Numbered from the stretch's first letter, positions 1 to 10,195 are shown. The stretch is DNA of 64,000 nt from an uncultured Burkholderiales bacterium (GCA_943908475.1 CALTTG010000018.1:9214-73213), one strand, 5' to 3'. Translations and numbers: made by a program. Notes: generated by a model from the sequence alone, not told the origin.

Positions 1-2
1 AA

Positions 3-278
3 TGGCAGATCACCCCCAACGGCACGGAAGGTCATGCCAAAGCGGAAGTGACCGCCGGCGGCGTCGACACCCACGAACTCAGCTCCAAGACCCTGGAGAG
101 CAAGCTGCAGGCCGGCCTCTACTTCATTGGGGAAGTCGTGGATGTCACCGGATGGCTGGGGGGGTACAACTTTCAGTGGGCCTGGTCCAGCGCCATGGCG
201 TGCGCACGCGGCATGGCGGCCGAGGCCACGCCAGCAGAAGGCCCAATGGCCGCCACAAGCGCTAAGATCACGCCATGA
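3..278 (+). CDS. C-terminal end of an NAD(P)/FAD-dependent oxidoreductase (HI0933/BaiN family), 5' truncated by the window edge
   Basis: Only the last 91 codons are present; the frame is open from base 3 to TGA at 276-278. The stretch [18 protein letters not shown] followed by FQWAWSSA is the conserved C-terminal FAD-binding signature of the HI0933/BaiN (YhiN) flavoprotein family. [17 protein letters not shown] just before it is also typical. The catalytic and Rossmann parts lie upstream of the window, so the substrate cannot be judged. Its stop overlaps the ubiE start (ATGA), so the two are probably co-transcribed and translationally coupled. Confidence 0.85.
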   Translation, partial: WQITPNGTEGHAKAEVTAGGVDTHELSSKTLESKLQAGLYFIGEVVDVTGWLGGYNFQWAWSSAMACARGMAAEATPAEGPMAATSAKITP

Positions 279-1006
279 GCTCTACCCACTTCGGTTTCGA
301 AACCGTCGACGAATCCCAGAAGGCCTCACGCGTGCGTGGGGTGTTCGACTCCGTGGCCAGCAAGTACGACATCATGAATGACTTGATGTCCATGGGCCTG
401 CACCGCGCCTGGAAGGCTTACACCATCGCCGCCAGCGGCGTGCGGGAGGGCCACAAGGTGCTGGACATCGCAGGTGGCACGGGCGACCTCTCGCTGGCCT
501 TTGCCAAGCGAGTGGGGCCGCAAGGCATGGTGGTTCACACCGACATCAACGAGGCCATGCTCAGCACGGGTCGTGATCGACTGGTCAACGAAGGACACAT
601 GCTGCCCACCACCATTTGCGATGCCGAGCACCTGCCCTTCCCTGACGGCCAGTTCGACATCGTCACCGTGGCTTTCGGCCTGCGCAACATGACCCACAAA
701 GACGCGGCGTTGCGGGAAATGTGCCGGGTGCTCAAGCCGGGCGGTCGGCTGCTGGTGCTGGAATTTTCGAAGGTGGCCAAACCGCTTGAAAAGGCCTACG
801 ACTTCTACAGTTTCAAACTGCTGCCCAAGATCGGCAAGGTGGTGGCCAATGACGAGGCCAGCTACCGCTATCTGGCCGAGTCGATCCGCATGCACCCAGA
901 CCAAGCCACCCTCAAGGCCATGATGAAAGATGCCGGATTCGGCCACGTCGACGTCCACAACATGACCGGCGGCGTGGTGGCGTTGCACATGGGGCTCAAG
1001 TGCTGA
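275..1006 (+). CDS. ubiE: Ubiquinone/menaquinone biosynthesis C-methyltransferase UbiE
   Basis: SAM-dependent C-methyltransferase of quinone biosynthesis, methylating the demethyl-quinol ring; cytoplasmic or membrane-associated. The 243 residues match the usual UbiE length. Visible signatures are the N-terminal [17 protein letters not shown], the SAM-binding motif [12 protein letters not shown] near residue 65, the FGLRNM motif, and [14 protein letters not shown] near the C-terminus. The ATG overlaps the stop of the upstream flavoprotein gene by four bases, suggesting one operon. A hairpin with a T-run at 1088-1111 probably ends the transcript. No other annotation seems plausible. Confidence 0.97.
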   Translation: MSSTHFGFETVDESQKASRVRGVFDSVASKYDIMNDLMSMGLHRAWKAYTIAASGVREGHKVLDIAGGTGDLSLAFAKRVGPQGMVVHTDINEAMLSTGRDRLVNEGHMLPTTICDAEHLPFPDGQFDIVTVAFGLRNMTHKDAALREMCRVLKPGGRLLVLEFSKVAKPLEKAYDFYSFKLLPKIGKVVANDEASYRYLAESIRMHPDQATLKAMMKDAGFGHVDVHNMTGGVVALHMGLKC

Positions 1007-1087
1007 GTGGCATGGCGCTGGGCTGAGCCCAGACACCCAACGGCAGACATTTGCCGAGCGACGTTGAATCGCAAATCCTTCGACAAC

Positions 1088-1111
1088 AAGCACCCTCCAT
1101 GGGTGCTTTTT
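1088..1111 (+). terminator. Intrinsic terminator after ubiE
   Basis: An 8-bp perfect stem, AAGCACCC (1088-1095) with GGGTGCTT (1101-1108), closes a 5-nt loop and runs into T1107-T1111. It lies 82 bp after the ubiE stop and ahead of the pilin-like gene, so it separates these two transcripts. Confidence 0.8.
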
Positions 1112-1181
1112 CATGCCTTGCACAGCGCCGGTGCCCCCTACGCTGATGATCATTCTTTGATCTTCGCGACTGCAGCTGACC

Positions 1182-1649
1182 ATGCATCGAGCACACCGTG
1201 GGTTCACCATGATCGAACTGGTGGCCGTCATCGTCATTTTGGGCATCTTGTCAGCCTCGGCCCTGCCCAAATTTCTGGACGTGCGAACCAGTGCGGTCAT
1301 TGCGGCCACCCAAAGTCTGGAAGGCGCTGTTCGGGCGGCCATGAACAACCTGCGTGGCAAATGCTTTGTCACCGCGGGATGCAATGTCAGCAGTGGAACG
1401 TCTTACATCACGGTCGACGGGGTGTCCTTTCAGATCTGGAACGGCTGGGTGGATGCGGGCGACAACCTCAACAACAATGAAATTGATCGTGCGTTGAGCA
1501 CCAGCCGCTTTGACGTCACCCTCAGCCCCATGGTCCACCGCTTCACGCACCAGAGCGCGCGGGTGCCCGGCAGTTGCTATGTGGAATACAAAGAAGCCGT
1601 CAACGCCGGCAGCGAGCCCACGGTGACGTCAGTGACCACGGGTTGCTGA
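1182..1649 (+). CDS. Type IV pilin-like (prepilin/pseudopilin) protein
   Basis: A 155-residue protein with a class III prepilin signal: a short basic leader ending in glycine (MHRAHRG), then FTMIELVAVIVILGILSA. PilD-type prepilin peptidase should cleave after Gly7; the conserved Glu is at mature position 5. The rest is a short globular head with four cysteines in two clusters (KCFVTAGC, and SCYVEY with a terminal C), which could form disulfides. It is a single-gene unit with no pilus or type II secretion genes nearby. It may be a minor pilin or MSHA-like pilin; its parent machine is not visible. Confidence 0.85.
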   Translation: MHRAHRGFTMIELVAVIVILGILSASALPKFLDVRTSAVIAATQSLEGAVRAAMNNLRGKCFVTAGCNVSSGTSYITVDGVSFQIWNGWVDAGDNLNNNEIDRALSTSRFDVTLSPMVHRFTHQSARVPGSCYVEYKEAVNAGSEPTVTSVTTGC

Positions 1650-1749
1650 ACAACCCATTCATGCTGCCCATGCCGCCATGGGCGGGCTCGATGCGGAGTG
1701 GCTATGATGCGCGCTTGCCTTCGTGCTTGCGTCAGCCTTCGGTCAAGAG

Positions 1750-2679
1750 ATGTCCGCCCGATCCCCGTCGCCCCCATCTGCCACGCCTCCCGTGGACACG
1801 TCTGCACCCGCCGAACGTGTTGGCCTGAGTGTGGACGAGTTGTCGACACTGACCGGCGTCAGCGTGCGCAACATCCGGGCCTATCAGACCGCCGGGCTGC
1901 TGCCCTCCCCGACCCTGCAAGGACGGCAGGCCCTGTATGGCGCTGTGCATCGTCAGCGCCTGGAAATCATCAAAGAACTCCGTTCACTGGGTTTTGGCCT
2001 GGAGGCCATCGGCGACATGTTGGGCAGCGATGCCAGCGGCCCCCAATCCTCCTATGCGCTGATCGCACAGATGTTCTCGAGGGGGTTCTTTCAGGTCGAA
2101 CGACCCGTGCTCAAGACGGTGGACGAGATGACCAACCATTGGGGTGAGAACGCCACGCCAGAGCAACTTGATCAGCTGATCCGCAATGGGCTGTACCGCC
2201 GCGTCTCCCCAGAAGGCACGCCAGCGAATCAAGCGGTGGTCGAGGTCTTGAGTCCCAGCTTGTGGACGATTGGCAAAGAGATGGCCGAGCTGAAAGTGCC
2301 CATGGGCACGGTGCTGACCATGCAGGAACGCCTGATCGAGCACTGCCGCAGCCTGGCACGCATCTACGTCGATCAGTTCGTGGTCAGCATGGTGCGCGAG
2401 ATGCAACTCAACCAAGGGCACGCCGCACCCGAGGGCCTGTCGCCCAGCCTGCTTCGCGCGGTCCATCAGTTGATCGAGCGCCTGCGGCCGATTGCCATCG
2501 GCTCGATTTCAGCGGCCTTCCCGGTGGTCTTGCAGCAAGAGTTCGACAAAGACGTGTTGAGCCGCATCCAGGCCCTGGCCGCAGACCTGCTGACCCAAGC
2601 TGACGCCCATGCCGAAAACCCAGAGGGATCGACGCCGGCGTCGCACGGGCCATCCACGTCATCCCCCGAGCCCCTCTGA
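1750..2679 (+). CDS. MerR family transcriptional regulator
   Basis: DNA-binding regulator with an N-terminal winged helix of MerR type: LSVDELSTLTGVSVRNIRAY, then TAGLLPSP and an LGFGLEAIGDML helix, at about residues 27-95. The remaining ~200 residues are helical, lack recognisable metal-binding cysteines and resemble no ligand domain I know. The protein (309 aa) is long for the family. I chose ATG 1750; an in-frame GTG at 1723 would add nine residues, and neither has a strong Shine-Dalgarno. It is monocistronic, with an inverted repeat right after its stop. Ligand and targets are unknown. Confidence 0.8.
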   Translation: MSARSPSPPSATPPVDTSAPAERVGLSVDELSTLTGVSVRNIRAYQTAGLLPSPTLQGRQALYGAVHRQRLEIIKELRSLGFGLEAIGDMLGSDASGPQSSYALIAQMFSRGFFQVERPVLKTVDEMTNHWGENATPEQLDQLIRNGLYRRVSPEGTPANQAVVEVLSPSLWTIGKEMAELKVPMGTVLTMQERLIEHCRSLARIYVDQFVVSMVREMQLNQGHAAPEGLSPSLLRAVHQLIERLRPIAIGSISAAFPVVLQQEFDKDVLSRIQALAADLLTQADAHAENPEGSTPASHGPSTSSPEPL

Positions 2680-2683
2680 AGAG

Positions 2684-2714
2684 GGAGATCGCCTGGATCT
2701 GGCGGGCGATCTCC
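2684..2714. repeat. 10-bp perfect inverted repeat after the MerR gene
   Basis: GGAGATCGCC (2684-2693) pairs exactly with GGCGATCTCC (2705-2714) around an 11-nt loop, five bases after the MerR-family stop codon. No T-run follows, so it is not a canonical intrinsic terminator. It could be an mRNA 3' stabilising hairpin or part of a Rho-dependent end. The rest of 2715-2857 shows nothing I recognise. Confidence 0.5.
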
Positions 2715-2857
2715 GTGCGCATGTTGTTGCTGCGCCATGTTTGCGCCTGAGTTGTCCGGAAAGAAGCTTGACGCTCATTGCGCCTCGTGGAAAGCTGCCC
2801 CGACTCCCCTGAGCGCTGATGCACAGAGGGGCATCACAACGAAAACAGCACTGAGAG

Positions 2858-4282
2858 ATGAACCACGCACCCACGCCGGAACTGCTGGAAAACCGCACCT
2901 ACGACGAACTCCAGCCAGGCGACAGCGCGTCGCTGACACGCACCCTGACCAAAGACGACATCGATGTGTTCGCCATCCTCAGTGGCGACGTCAACCCGGC
3001 GCACCTCGACGAGGCTTACGCCAAGCAAACCCCCTTCAACAAGGTGATCGCTCACGGCATGTGGGGCGGCACCCTGATCTCCACCATCTTGGGCACCAGC
3101 CTGCCCGGGCCGGGCACCATCTATGTGGGACAAACGCTGCGCTTCATGCGCCCCGTGGGCCTCGGTGATGTCATCACGGTGACCGTCACCGTGAAGGAAA
3201 AGCGCGACAAACAGATGGTGCTGCTCGATTGCGTGTGCACCAACCAGCAAGGCAAAACCGTGATCCTCGGCGAGGCCGAAGTGATGGCCCCATCGCAGAA
3301 GGTGCGCCGAGAAAGCGCGCCGCTGCCTGAGCTGCAACTGCGCCGTCACCAGGGCTTCGACCAATTGATGTCGCTGGTGGGCCAGCAAAGCGCCATCCGT
3401 TGCGCCGTGATCTGCCCGACCGAATTGCACAACCTCCAGGCCGCCCTGGACGCGGCCAAAGCCGGGCTGATTCAACCGCTGCTCGTGGGCCCCAAGGCGG
3501 GCATCAGTGCGCTGGCCCTGACACATGGGCTGGACCTGTCTGGCTGCGAATGGGTGGAAGCCGCCACGGCCGAGGAAGCCGCAGACCACGCCGTGGACCT
3601 GGCCCATGCGGGCCGTGTTCAGGCCTTGATGCAAGGCCACATCGAAGTGCGCCCTCTGCTGCAATCGGTGTTGAGTCACGGCGGCGGACTGCGCACCGAT
3701 GGACGCATCAGCCATGTGTATGTGGCCGATGTACCGGGCCATGGACGCCCCTTGATCATCACCGACGCCGAGGTGCACATCCACCCGTCTCTGGAAGACA
3801 AACGCGACATCATCCGCAATGCGGTGGACCTGGCACGCATCTTGGGCATCACGCCGCGTGTGGCCATCTTGTCGGCCACCCAGAGCATGAACACCAACCT
3901 GAGCTCGTCGATCGATGCCGTGGCCTTGCGCAAGATGTTTGGCCGGTCCCGCGCAGACGACACCCTCGACATCGATGGCCCGCTGCCTTTCGATGCAGCG
4001 GTCAGCCCCGAGGTGGCCAAACTTCGACACCCCGAATCCACCGTGGCGGGACACGCCAACATCCTGGTCGCCCCCAATTTGGAAACCGGCAATCTGCTGG
4101 TCAAGCAATTGGCCTACCTGGCCAGCGCCGATGTGACGGGCATCGTGTTGGGCGCCAAGGTCCCGGTGATCCTCACCAACCCCACGGACAGCGAGCGCAC
4201 GCGCGTGGCATCGGCGGCACTGGCCGTGCTGTTGGCTCGGCGCGCCCAAGCGGACGCCGACGGCGCCCCTCAAGCCGCCTGA
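2858..4282 (+). CDS. Bifunctional MaoC-type enoyl-CoA hydratase / phosphate acyltransferase (Pta/Ptb)
   Basis: A 474-residue fusion. Residues about 15-150 form a MaoC-like hot-dog hydratase domain (DVNPAHLDEAYAK, then AHGMWGG, the catalytic Asp/His region). Residues about 165-470 form a phosphate acetyl/butyryltransferase domain (VGPKAGI, EGADDT-like segments, GHANILVAPNLETGNLL, NPTDSERTR near the end). The architecture is known from other proteobacteria as a bifunctional enoyl-CoA hydratase/phosphate acetyltransferase. It would hydrate short enoyl-CoA or move acyl groups between CoA and phosphate. No ackA-type kinase lies nearby. It shares the bidirectional terminator at 4310-4346 with ilvC. 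Confidence 0.88.
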   Translation: MNHAPTPELLENRTYDELQPGDSASLTRTLTKDDIDVFAILSGDVNPAHLDEAYAKQTPFNKVIAHGMWGGTLISTILGTSLPGPGTIYVGQTLRFMRPVGLGDVITVTVTVKEKRDKQMVLLDCVCTNQQGKTVILGEAEVMAPSQKVRRESAPLPELQLRRHQGFDQLMSLVGQQSAIRCAVICPTELHNLQAALDAAKAGLIQPLLVGPKAGISALALTHGLDLSGCEWVEAATAEEAADHAVDLAHAGRVQALMQGHIEVRPLLQSVLSHGGGLRTDGRISHVYVADVPGHGRPLIITDAEVHIHPSLEDKRDIIRNAVDLARILGITPRVAILSATQSMNTNLSSSIDAVALRKMFGRSRADDTLDIDGPLPFDAAVSPEVAKLRHPESTVAGHANILVAPNLETGNLLVKQLAYLASADVTGIVLGAKVPVILTNPTDSERTRVASAALAVLLARRAQADADGAPQAA

Positions 4283-4309
4283 ACAGGGCCTGACGCCATT
4301 CGGTCATGA

Positions 4310-4346
4310 AAAAAGCCGCCGGCCCGGAAGGGCGCGGCGGCTTTTT
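4310..4346. terminator. Bidirectional intrinsic terminator between the MaoC-Pta gene and ilvC
   Basis: GCCGCC (4315-4320) pairs with GGCGGC (4336-4341), flanked by AAAAA on the left and TTTTT on the right; GGCCC and GGGC extend the stem inward. The A-run and T-run allow it to end both the plus-strand fusion gene and the minus-strand ilvBHC operon. Confidence 0.88.
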
Positions 4347-4361
4347 GATGGGCGAGGCCGA

Positions 4362-5934
<1,573 letters not shown>

Positions 5935-6138
5935 GGAAATCGTCCTTTCACAGCTCTTGGGCCTGACACCGGTAAGCGCCAGGCTGTGGCCAATGAGGTT
6001 CGATGAAATCGAGGTTGTTCAGGTGTCCGGCGCCGTCCTGCCCGGCGACCCATCGGGCCTGGGGCTTGAAACCCGTCCCAGACACCGGCAAGCGTCTGGG
6101 CCGAGCTCCCCGGAACGACACCGGGCGTGGTCAATGCA

Positions 6139-7890
6139 TCAGAGGTCTTCGGAGCCCAGCAGCATTTCAGAGATGCCCTTGCCAGCCTGCACCATCGGCC
6201 ACACGTTTTCGGTGGGGTCGGTGCGGAAGTCCAGGAACACCGTGCGGTCCTTCAGGGCAATGGCTTCCTTGAGCGCGCCCTCGACGTCTTCCGGACGCTC
6301 GATCAGCATGCCCACGTGGCCATACGCCTCAGCCAACTTGACGAAGTCAGGCAAGGCATCCATGTAGCTGTGCGAATAGCGGCTGCCGTAGTCCAGCTGC
6401 TGCCACTGGCGTACCATGCCGAGGTAGCGGTTGTTCAGCGACAAGACCTTCACCGGCGTGTTGTACTGCAGGCAGGTCGAGAGCTCCTGAATGCACATCT
6501 GGATGGAGCCCTCACCGGTCACGCAGAACACGTCGGCATCGGGCTTGGCCAGCTTGATGCCCATGGCGTAGGGCAAGCCCACACCCATGGTGCCCAGGCC
6601 GCCGGAGTTGATCCAGCGACGAGGCTCTTCAAACTTGCAGTACTGCGCGGCGAACATCTGGTGCTGGCCCACATCAGAGGTGATGTAGTGGTCGGTGCCC
6701 GCGGTCAGGCGGGTCAGCGTCTCCAGCACAAACTGAGGCTTGATGACTTCAGAAGAGGTCTTGAACTTCAGGCACTCGCGCTTCTTCCACTCGTTGATCT
6801 GGTTCCACCAGGCCGTCAACGCGTTGGCATCGGGCTTGACCTGAGATTCCTTGATCTGGGCGATCATTTCCTGCAGCACGTCCTTCACATCGCCCACGAT
6901 GGGGATGTCGACCTTGACGCGCTTGGAAATCGACGAAGGGTCGATGTCAATGTGGATGATCTTGCGCTCGACCTGAGCAAAGTGCTTGGGGTTGCCAATG
7001 ACGCGGTCGTCGAAGCGGGCGCCAATGGCGATGACCACATCGGCGTTCTGCATGGTCATGTTGGCTTCGTACGTGCCGTGCATGCCCAGCATGCCCAGGA
7101 ACTTCGGATCAGAAGCCGGGATGGCGCCCAAGCCCATCAAGGTGTTGGTGCAGGGGTAGCCCAGCATGGCGACCAGTTCGCGCAACTCGGCACAGGCTTC
7201 AGCCATGATCACGCCGCCGCCGGTGTAGATGTACGGGCGCTTGGCGTTGAGCAACAGTTGCACGGCCTTGCGGATCTGCCCGCCGTGGCCCTTGCGGACA
7301 GGGTTGTACGACCGCATTTCCACCGTTTCGGGGTAGGAGAACGCAGTGGTCTTGAGCGACACGTCTTTGGGCACGTCCACCACCACAGGACCGGGGCGAC
7401 CGGTGCGGGCAATGTGGAAGGCCTTCTTCATCGTGATGGCCAGGTCAGCGACGTCCTTCACCAAGAAGTTGTGCTTGACGATGGGGCGCGTGATGCCGAC
7501 GGTGTCGCACTCTTGGAACGCATCCAGGCCAATGGCGGGGGTGGGGACCTGACCGGTGATGATCACCATGGGGATCGAGTCCATGTACGCCGTGGCGATG
7601 CCGGTGATGGCGTTGGTCACACCGGGGCCGGAGGTGACGAGGGCCACGCCCACATCACCCGTGGCGCGGGCATAACCGTCAGCAGCGTGAACGGCCGCCT
7701 GTTCATGGCGAACCAGCACGTGCTCGATGGTGTCTTGTTTGTAGAGCGCGTCGTAGATGTACAGCACGGCACCACCCGGGTAGCCCCACATGTACTTGAC
7801 GTTCTCTTCTTGCAGGCAGCGGACGAGGATTTCCGAGCCATTGAGGATTTCAGCCGCACTGCCTTGTGCGTGACCTTGAGACATGTCCAT
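6139..7890 (-). CDS. ilvB: Acetolactate synthase large (catalytic) subunit
   Basis: ThDP-dependent enzyme joining pyruvate to pyruvate or 2-oxobutyrate, the committed step of branched-chain amino acid synthesis. Signatures: GGAVLYIYDALY, HEQAAVHAADGYARATG (catalytic Glu), TSGPGVTNAITGIATAY, and the ThDP/Mg motif GEGSIQMCIQELSTCLQYN. I place the start at ATG 7890 (MDMSQGHAQ), giving 583 aa with GAAAGG upstream; the frame stays open to 8223 but that extension is not family-like. ATG 7884 is an alternative. First gene of ilvB-ilvH-ilvC. Confidence 0.97.
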   Translation of the reverse strand: MDMSQGHAQGSAAEILNGSEILVRCLQEENVKYMWGYPGGAVLYIYDALYKQDTIEHVLVRHEQAAVHAADGYARATGDVGVALVTSGPGVTNAITGIATAYMDSIPMVIITGQVPTPAIGLDAFQECDTVGITRPIVKHNFLVKDVADLAITMKKAFHIARTGRPGPVVVDVPKDVSLKTTAFSYPETVEMRSYNPVRKGHGGQIRKAVQLLLNAKRPYIYTGGGVIMAEACAELRELVAMLGYPCTNTLMGLGAIPASDPKFLGMLGMHGTYEANMTMQNADVVIAIGARFDDRVIGNPKHFAQVERKIIHIDIDPSSISKRVKVDIPIVGDVKDVLQEMIAQIKESQVKPDANALTAWWNQINEWKKRECLKFKTSSEVIKPQFVLETLTRLTAGTDHYITSDVGQHQMFAAQYCKFEEPRRWINSGGLGTMGVGLPYAMGIKLAKPDADVFCVTGEGSIQMCIQELSTCLQYNTPVKVLSLNNRYLGMVRQWQQLDYGSRYSHSYMDALPDFVKLAEAYGHVGMLIERPEDVEGALKEAIALKDRTVFLDFRTDPTENVWPMVQAGKGISEMLLGSEDL

Positions 7891-7953
7891 GATGGAAAGA
7901 ACCTTTCGAAATTTCTCTAACGAAAAATGATCGGTGCCCCTCTTCGCAATCTG

Positions 7954-8005
7954 GAGACCCAAGGTCTCTGGACCACAGCCTCGCAGTGACGGATCACTGC
8001 AAGGC
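7954..8005 (-). promoter_or_regulatory. Structured leader of the ilvBHC operon (two hairpins)
   Basis: In the minus-strand transcript, bases 8005-7978 form a 12-bp stem with loop UCCG. One position pairs only as G-U in the minus-strand RNA and would be a C-A mismatch on the plus strand, so the structure suits the ilv mRNA. A second hairpin, GAGACC with GGTCTC around a 3-nt loop, lies at 7968-7954. No clear leader peptide or U-run directly follows, so attenuation is possible but unproven. Confidence 0.45.
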
Positions 8006-8101
8006 TCGCCCTTGTGAGGCGGATTCGAAGCCTGCGCGGACTGCCACTGCAAACGTTTCTCGCCGCAGCTCAGCCCAGATCGGGATGACGCAAAAACGCA
8101 G

Positions 8102-8110
8102 ATTATCGCA
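8102..8110 (-). promoter_or_regulatory. Candidate extended -10 promoter for ilvBHC
   Basis: The minus strand reads TGCGATAAT here, an extended -10 element (TG-N-GATAAT) about 210 bp upstream of ilvB and just before the structured leader. No good -35 hexamer is visible 17 bp upstream, which extended -10 promoters tolerate. The rest of the 278-bp gap to the sigma-factor gene also carries a plus-strand CATAAT at 8151-8156 that could serve that gene. Confidence 0.35.
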
Positions 8111-8168
8111 CCAAGGCAGGCCTTTTTGAGAAGAGCCCCTTGGCCGATGCCATAATCCCTCCGCGTTT

Positions 8169-8786
8169 TTGCACTCCAGCCCCTTCGAAACGGCCCGCGC
8201 CTTGACCGACACCGCCCAGTCACCCGCAGACGAACTCAACGAGTTCCTCATCAGCGTGGAACGCCGGGCCTTCAAGCGCGCGGTGTACGCGGTCCGCAAC
8301 GACGACGCGGCCCTGGACATTGTTCAAGACGCCATGATTCGCCTGAGCACCAGCTACGCAGACCGCCCCGCCAGCGAATGGCCCATGCTGTTTCAGCGCA
8401 TCCTGTCGAACGCGACCTTGGATTGGTTCCGCCGACAGAAGGTGAAAAACGCCGTGTTTCAAAACATGAGCGACCTGGAAGCGTACATGTCGGACGACGG
8501 CGAGGGCGACATCGACCTGCTGGAAATCCTGGCGGTCGATGCGATTGGCACGGAAGGTGCTGAAGATGCCGCCCATCGGACCGAAATTCTCACCATCATC
8601 GAAGAAGAAGTGCAGCAACTGCCCGGCCGTCAACGAGAAGCCTTCCTGATGCGTTACTGGGAGGAATTGGACGTCGCCGAGACGGCTGCTGCCATGGGAT
8701 GCTCCGAAGGCAGCGTGAAAACGCACTGCTCAAGGGCTGTGGCCGCGCTGGCCAAGGCCCTCAGGGGCCGTGGAATCGGCGTGTGA
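8169..8786 (+). CDS. RNA polymerase sigma factor, sigma-70 (ECF-like) family
   Basis: A 205-residue sigma factor with region 2 at about 25-95 (RAFKRAVYAVRNDDAALDIV, then LFQRILSNATLDWFRRQKV). An acidic linker follows (EAYMSDDGEGDIDLLEI), then region 4 at about 145-200 (LPGRQREAFLMRYWEELDV, AETAAAMGCSEGSVKTH). Followed by DUF3619, DUF3106, RDD and LOG genes on the same strand. The only upstream start in frame is TTG 8169, with no Shine-Dalgarno; TTG 8202 is possible. If CATAAT at 8151-8156 is its -10, the message would be nearly leaderless. Regulon unknown. Confidence 0.88.
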   Translation: MHSSPFETARALTDTAQSPADELNEFLISVERRAFKRAVYAVRNDDAALDIVQDAMIRLSTSYADRPASEWPMLFQRILSNATLDWFRRQKVKNAVFQNMSDLEAYMSDDGEGDIDLLEILAVDAIGTEGAEDAAHRTEILTIIEEEVQQLPGRQREAFLMRYWEELDVAETAAAMGCSEGSVKTHCSRAVAALAKALRGRGIGV

Positions 8787-8821
8787 CGCCGACACCCGAA
8801 CACAGACACAGGAACCGCATC

Positions 8822-9388
8822 GTGGAAACGTCAAACCGCCGCTTGACCCCCGCCCAGGCCGAAGCCCTGACAGCCCGCTTTGCCCTGAAGTTGACTGCGC
8901 GCCTGGACGACGGGGCTCAGGATTTGGGGCACGACATCAGCGAACGACTCCGCGTGGCACGCATGAACGCGGTGGCGGCCGCTCGTGCGGCCACCGCCCG
9001 CCAAAGTGTGCCCGTTCGAGCGGTCAACGCGTCGACCGTGGGGCAACTGGCCCTGTCCACCGGCCGAGCATCGGCTGGCACTCCCGGCTTCGGGCGTGAC
9101 ATCGATCATGGCCGCCGCCTGGACGAGGGCCCCACCGGTTGGGGCTGGCGCGTGGCATCGGCCTTGCCGGTGCTGGCTTTGCTGGCCGGCCTGTGGGGCA
9201 TCAATTGGTGGCACAAGCACCAGCAAGTTGAAGCCGCCGCCGACATCGACATGGCCTTGTTGGCCGACGACCTGCCCCCCTCGGCTTACACCGACCCCGG
9301 CTTTGAAGAATTCCTGAGAACCAGCACCCCAACACCCGCGCAGGAACCCGCATTGCTGGACCTGCTCGAAGAACCCAGCGAAGGCTGA
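8822..9388 (+). CDS. DUF3619 family single-pass membrane protein (candidate anti-sigma partner)
   Basis: A 188-residue protein starting at GTG 8822, seven bases after AGGAA. It has a cytoplasmic N-terminal part with basic helices (LTARFALKLTARLDD, SERLRVARMNAVAAARAA). One transmembrane segment lies at about 115-135 (RVASALPVLALLAGLWGINW). A short acidic C-terminal tail follows. The pattern matches the Burkholderiales DUF3619 family. Its place directly after a sigma-factor gene and its cytoplasmic-helix plus single-TM layout suggest an anti-sigma or signalling role. That role is inferred, not shown by sequence. Confidence 0.8.
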   Translation: METSNRRLTPAQAEALTARFALKLTARLDDGAQDLGHDISERLRVARMNAVAAARAATARQSVPVRAVNASTVGQLALSTGRASAGTPGFGRDIDHGRRLDEGPTGWGWRVASALPVLALLAGLWGINWWHKHQQVEAAADIDMALLADDLPPSAYTDPGFEEFLRTSTPTPAQEPALLDLLEEPSEG

Positions 9389-9396
9389 CCTCTGAC

Positions 9397-10158
9397 ATGA
9401 CCGCCCGCCCCCTGACCATCTGGATGCTTTGCCTCGTCATGGCAGGGGCAGTGGCGAGCGAAGCCTGGGCCATCAAGCCCGATGCGCCTGCCGCACCTCT
9501 GCCCCTGGAGATGCCCCGAGTGGACAACGAGTGGGGGAGTCTGAGCCCGGCAGAGCGAGCCATCCTCCAGCCGCTGTCAGGGCAATGGGCTTCGCTGCCC
9601 GATGACGTGCAGGACAAATGGATTGGCGTCGCACGACGCTACCCGTCGCTGTCGCCCCAGGCTCAAGCCAGGGTCCGAGATCGCATGACCGACTGGTCCC
9701 AGGCGTCGCCCAAGCAGCGCAGCGAAGCTCGGCTTCGGTTCCAGAATGCGCGCGAACTGCCCGCTGATGAGCGTCAACAAAAGTGGCAGGCCTACCAGGC
9801 GCTTCCGGCTGAGAAGAAAGCGGAGCTCGCCGAAAAAGCCCGCGCCAAGCGCGATGCTGCGGGTGCTCGACCCATGGCGGCCAGCACCCCCACCGAGAAA
9901 ACCAACCTGGTTCCGGCAGCCACGCAGCGACACGCGGCCCCCAGCAAGGCCGTGGCCCCCGCCTTGGTCAAGGCCGGCGCTGGCGCCACCACCACACTGG
10001 TGACCGAATCCACGCCCAAGCCACCGCTGTATCAGCACAGTGGCATGCCGCGCATTTCAGCCACCCGAACCTTCGTGGACCCGCAGACCATGTTGCCCAA
10101 AAAGGGCTCGCAAGGTGCGGCCATGACGCCTGTGGCAACATCGGCACCCACGCGCTGA
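9397..10158 (+). CDS. DUF3106 domain exported protein
   Basis: A 253-residue protein with an N-terminal signal peptide ending about EAWA. The DUF3106 domain (about 45-140) has repeated W and L-S-P/L-P motifs: WGSLSPAERAILQPLSGQW, then WIGVARRYPSLSPQAQARV and QKWQAYQALPAEKKAEL. The C-terminal ~110 residues are Ala/Pro/Thr-rich and low in complexity. It starts eight bases after the DUF3619 stop, so it is in the sigma-factor operon. DUF3106 proteins are periplasmic and of unknown role; the repeated LxxLPxxxR pattern resembles periplasmic stress-sensing helical repeats, but that is only a resemblance. Confidence 0.82.
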   Translation: MTARPLTIWMLCLVMAGAVASEAWAIKPDAPAAPLPLEMPRVDNEWGSLSPAERAILQPLSGQWASLPDDVQDKWIGVARRYPSLSPQAQARVRDRMTDWSQASPKQRSEARLRFQNARELPADERQQKWQAYQALPAEKKAELAEKARAKRDAAGARPMAASTPTEKTNLVPAATQRHAAPSKAVAPALVKAGAGATTTLVTESTPKPPLYQHSGMPRISATRTFVDPQTMLPKKGSQGAAMTPVATSAPTR

Positions 10159-10195
10159 GCCCCCCGGGGGCGGCGCCCCTTGACCGAAGCCGAGC

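Noticed and set aside
326..1384. A 352-codon minus-strand open frame across ubiE and the pilin start
   Set aside because: It spans two plus-strand genes and the ubiE terminator and has no homology-like motifs.
6127..7920. A 597-codon plus-strand open frame opposite ilvB
   Set aside because: No recognisable domain and full overlap with the certain acetolactate synthase gene.
10159..10195. GC-only hairpins before the RDD gene as a terminator
   Set aside because: No T-run and the gene order suggests read-through; short GC palindromes are common by chance at this base composition.
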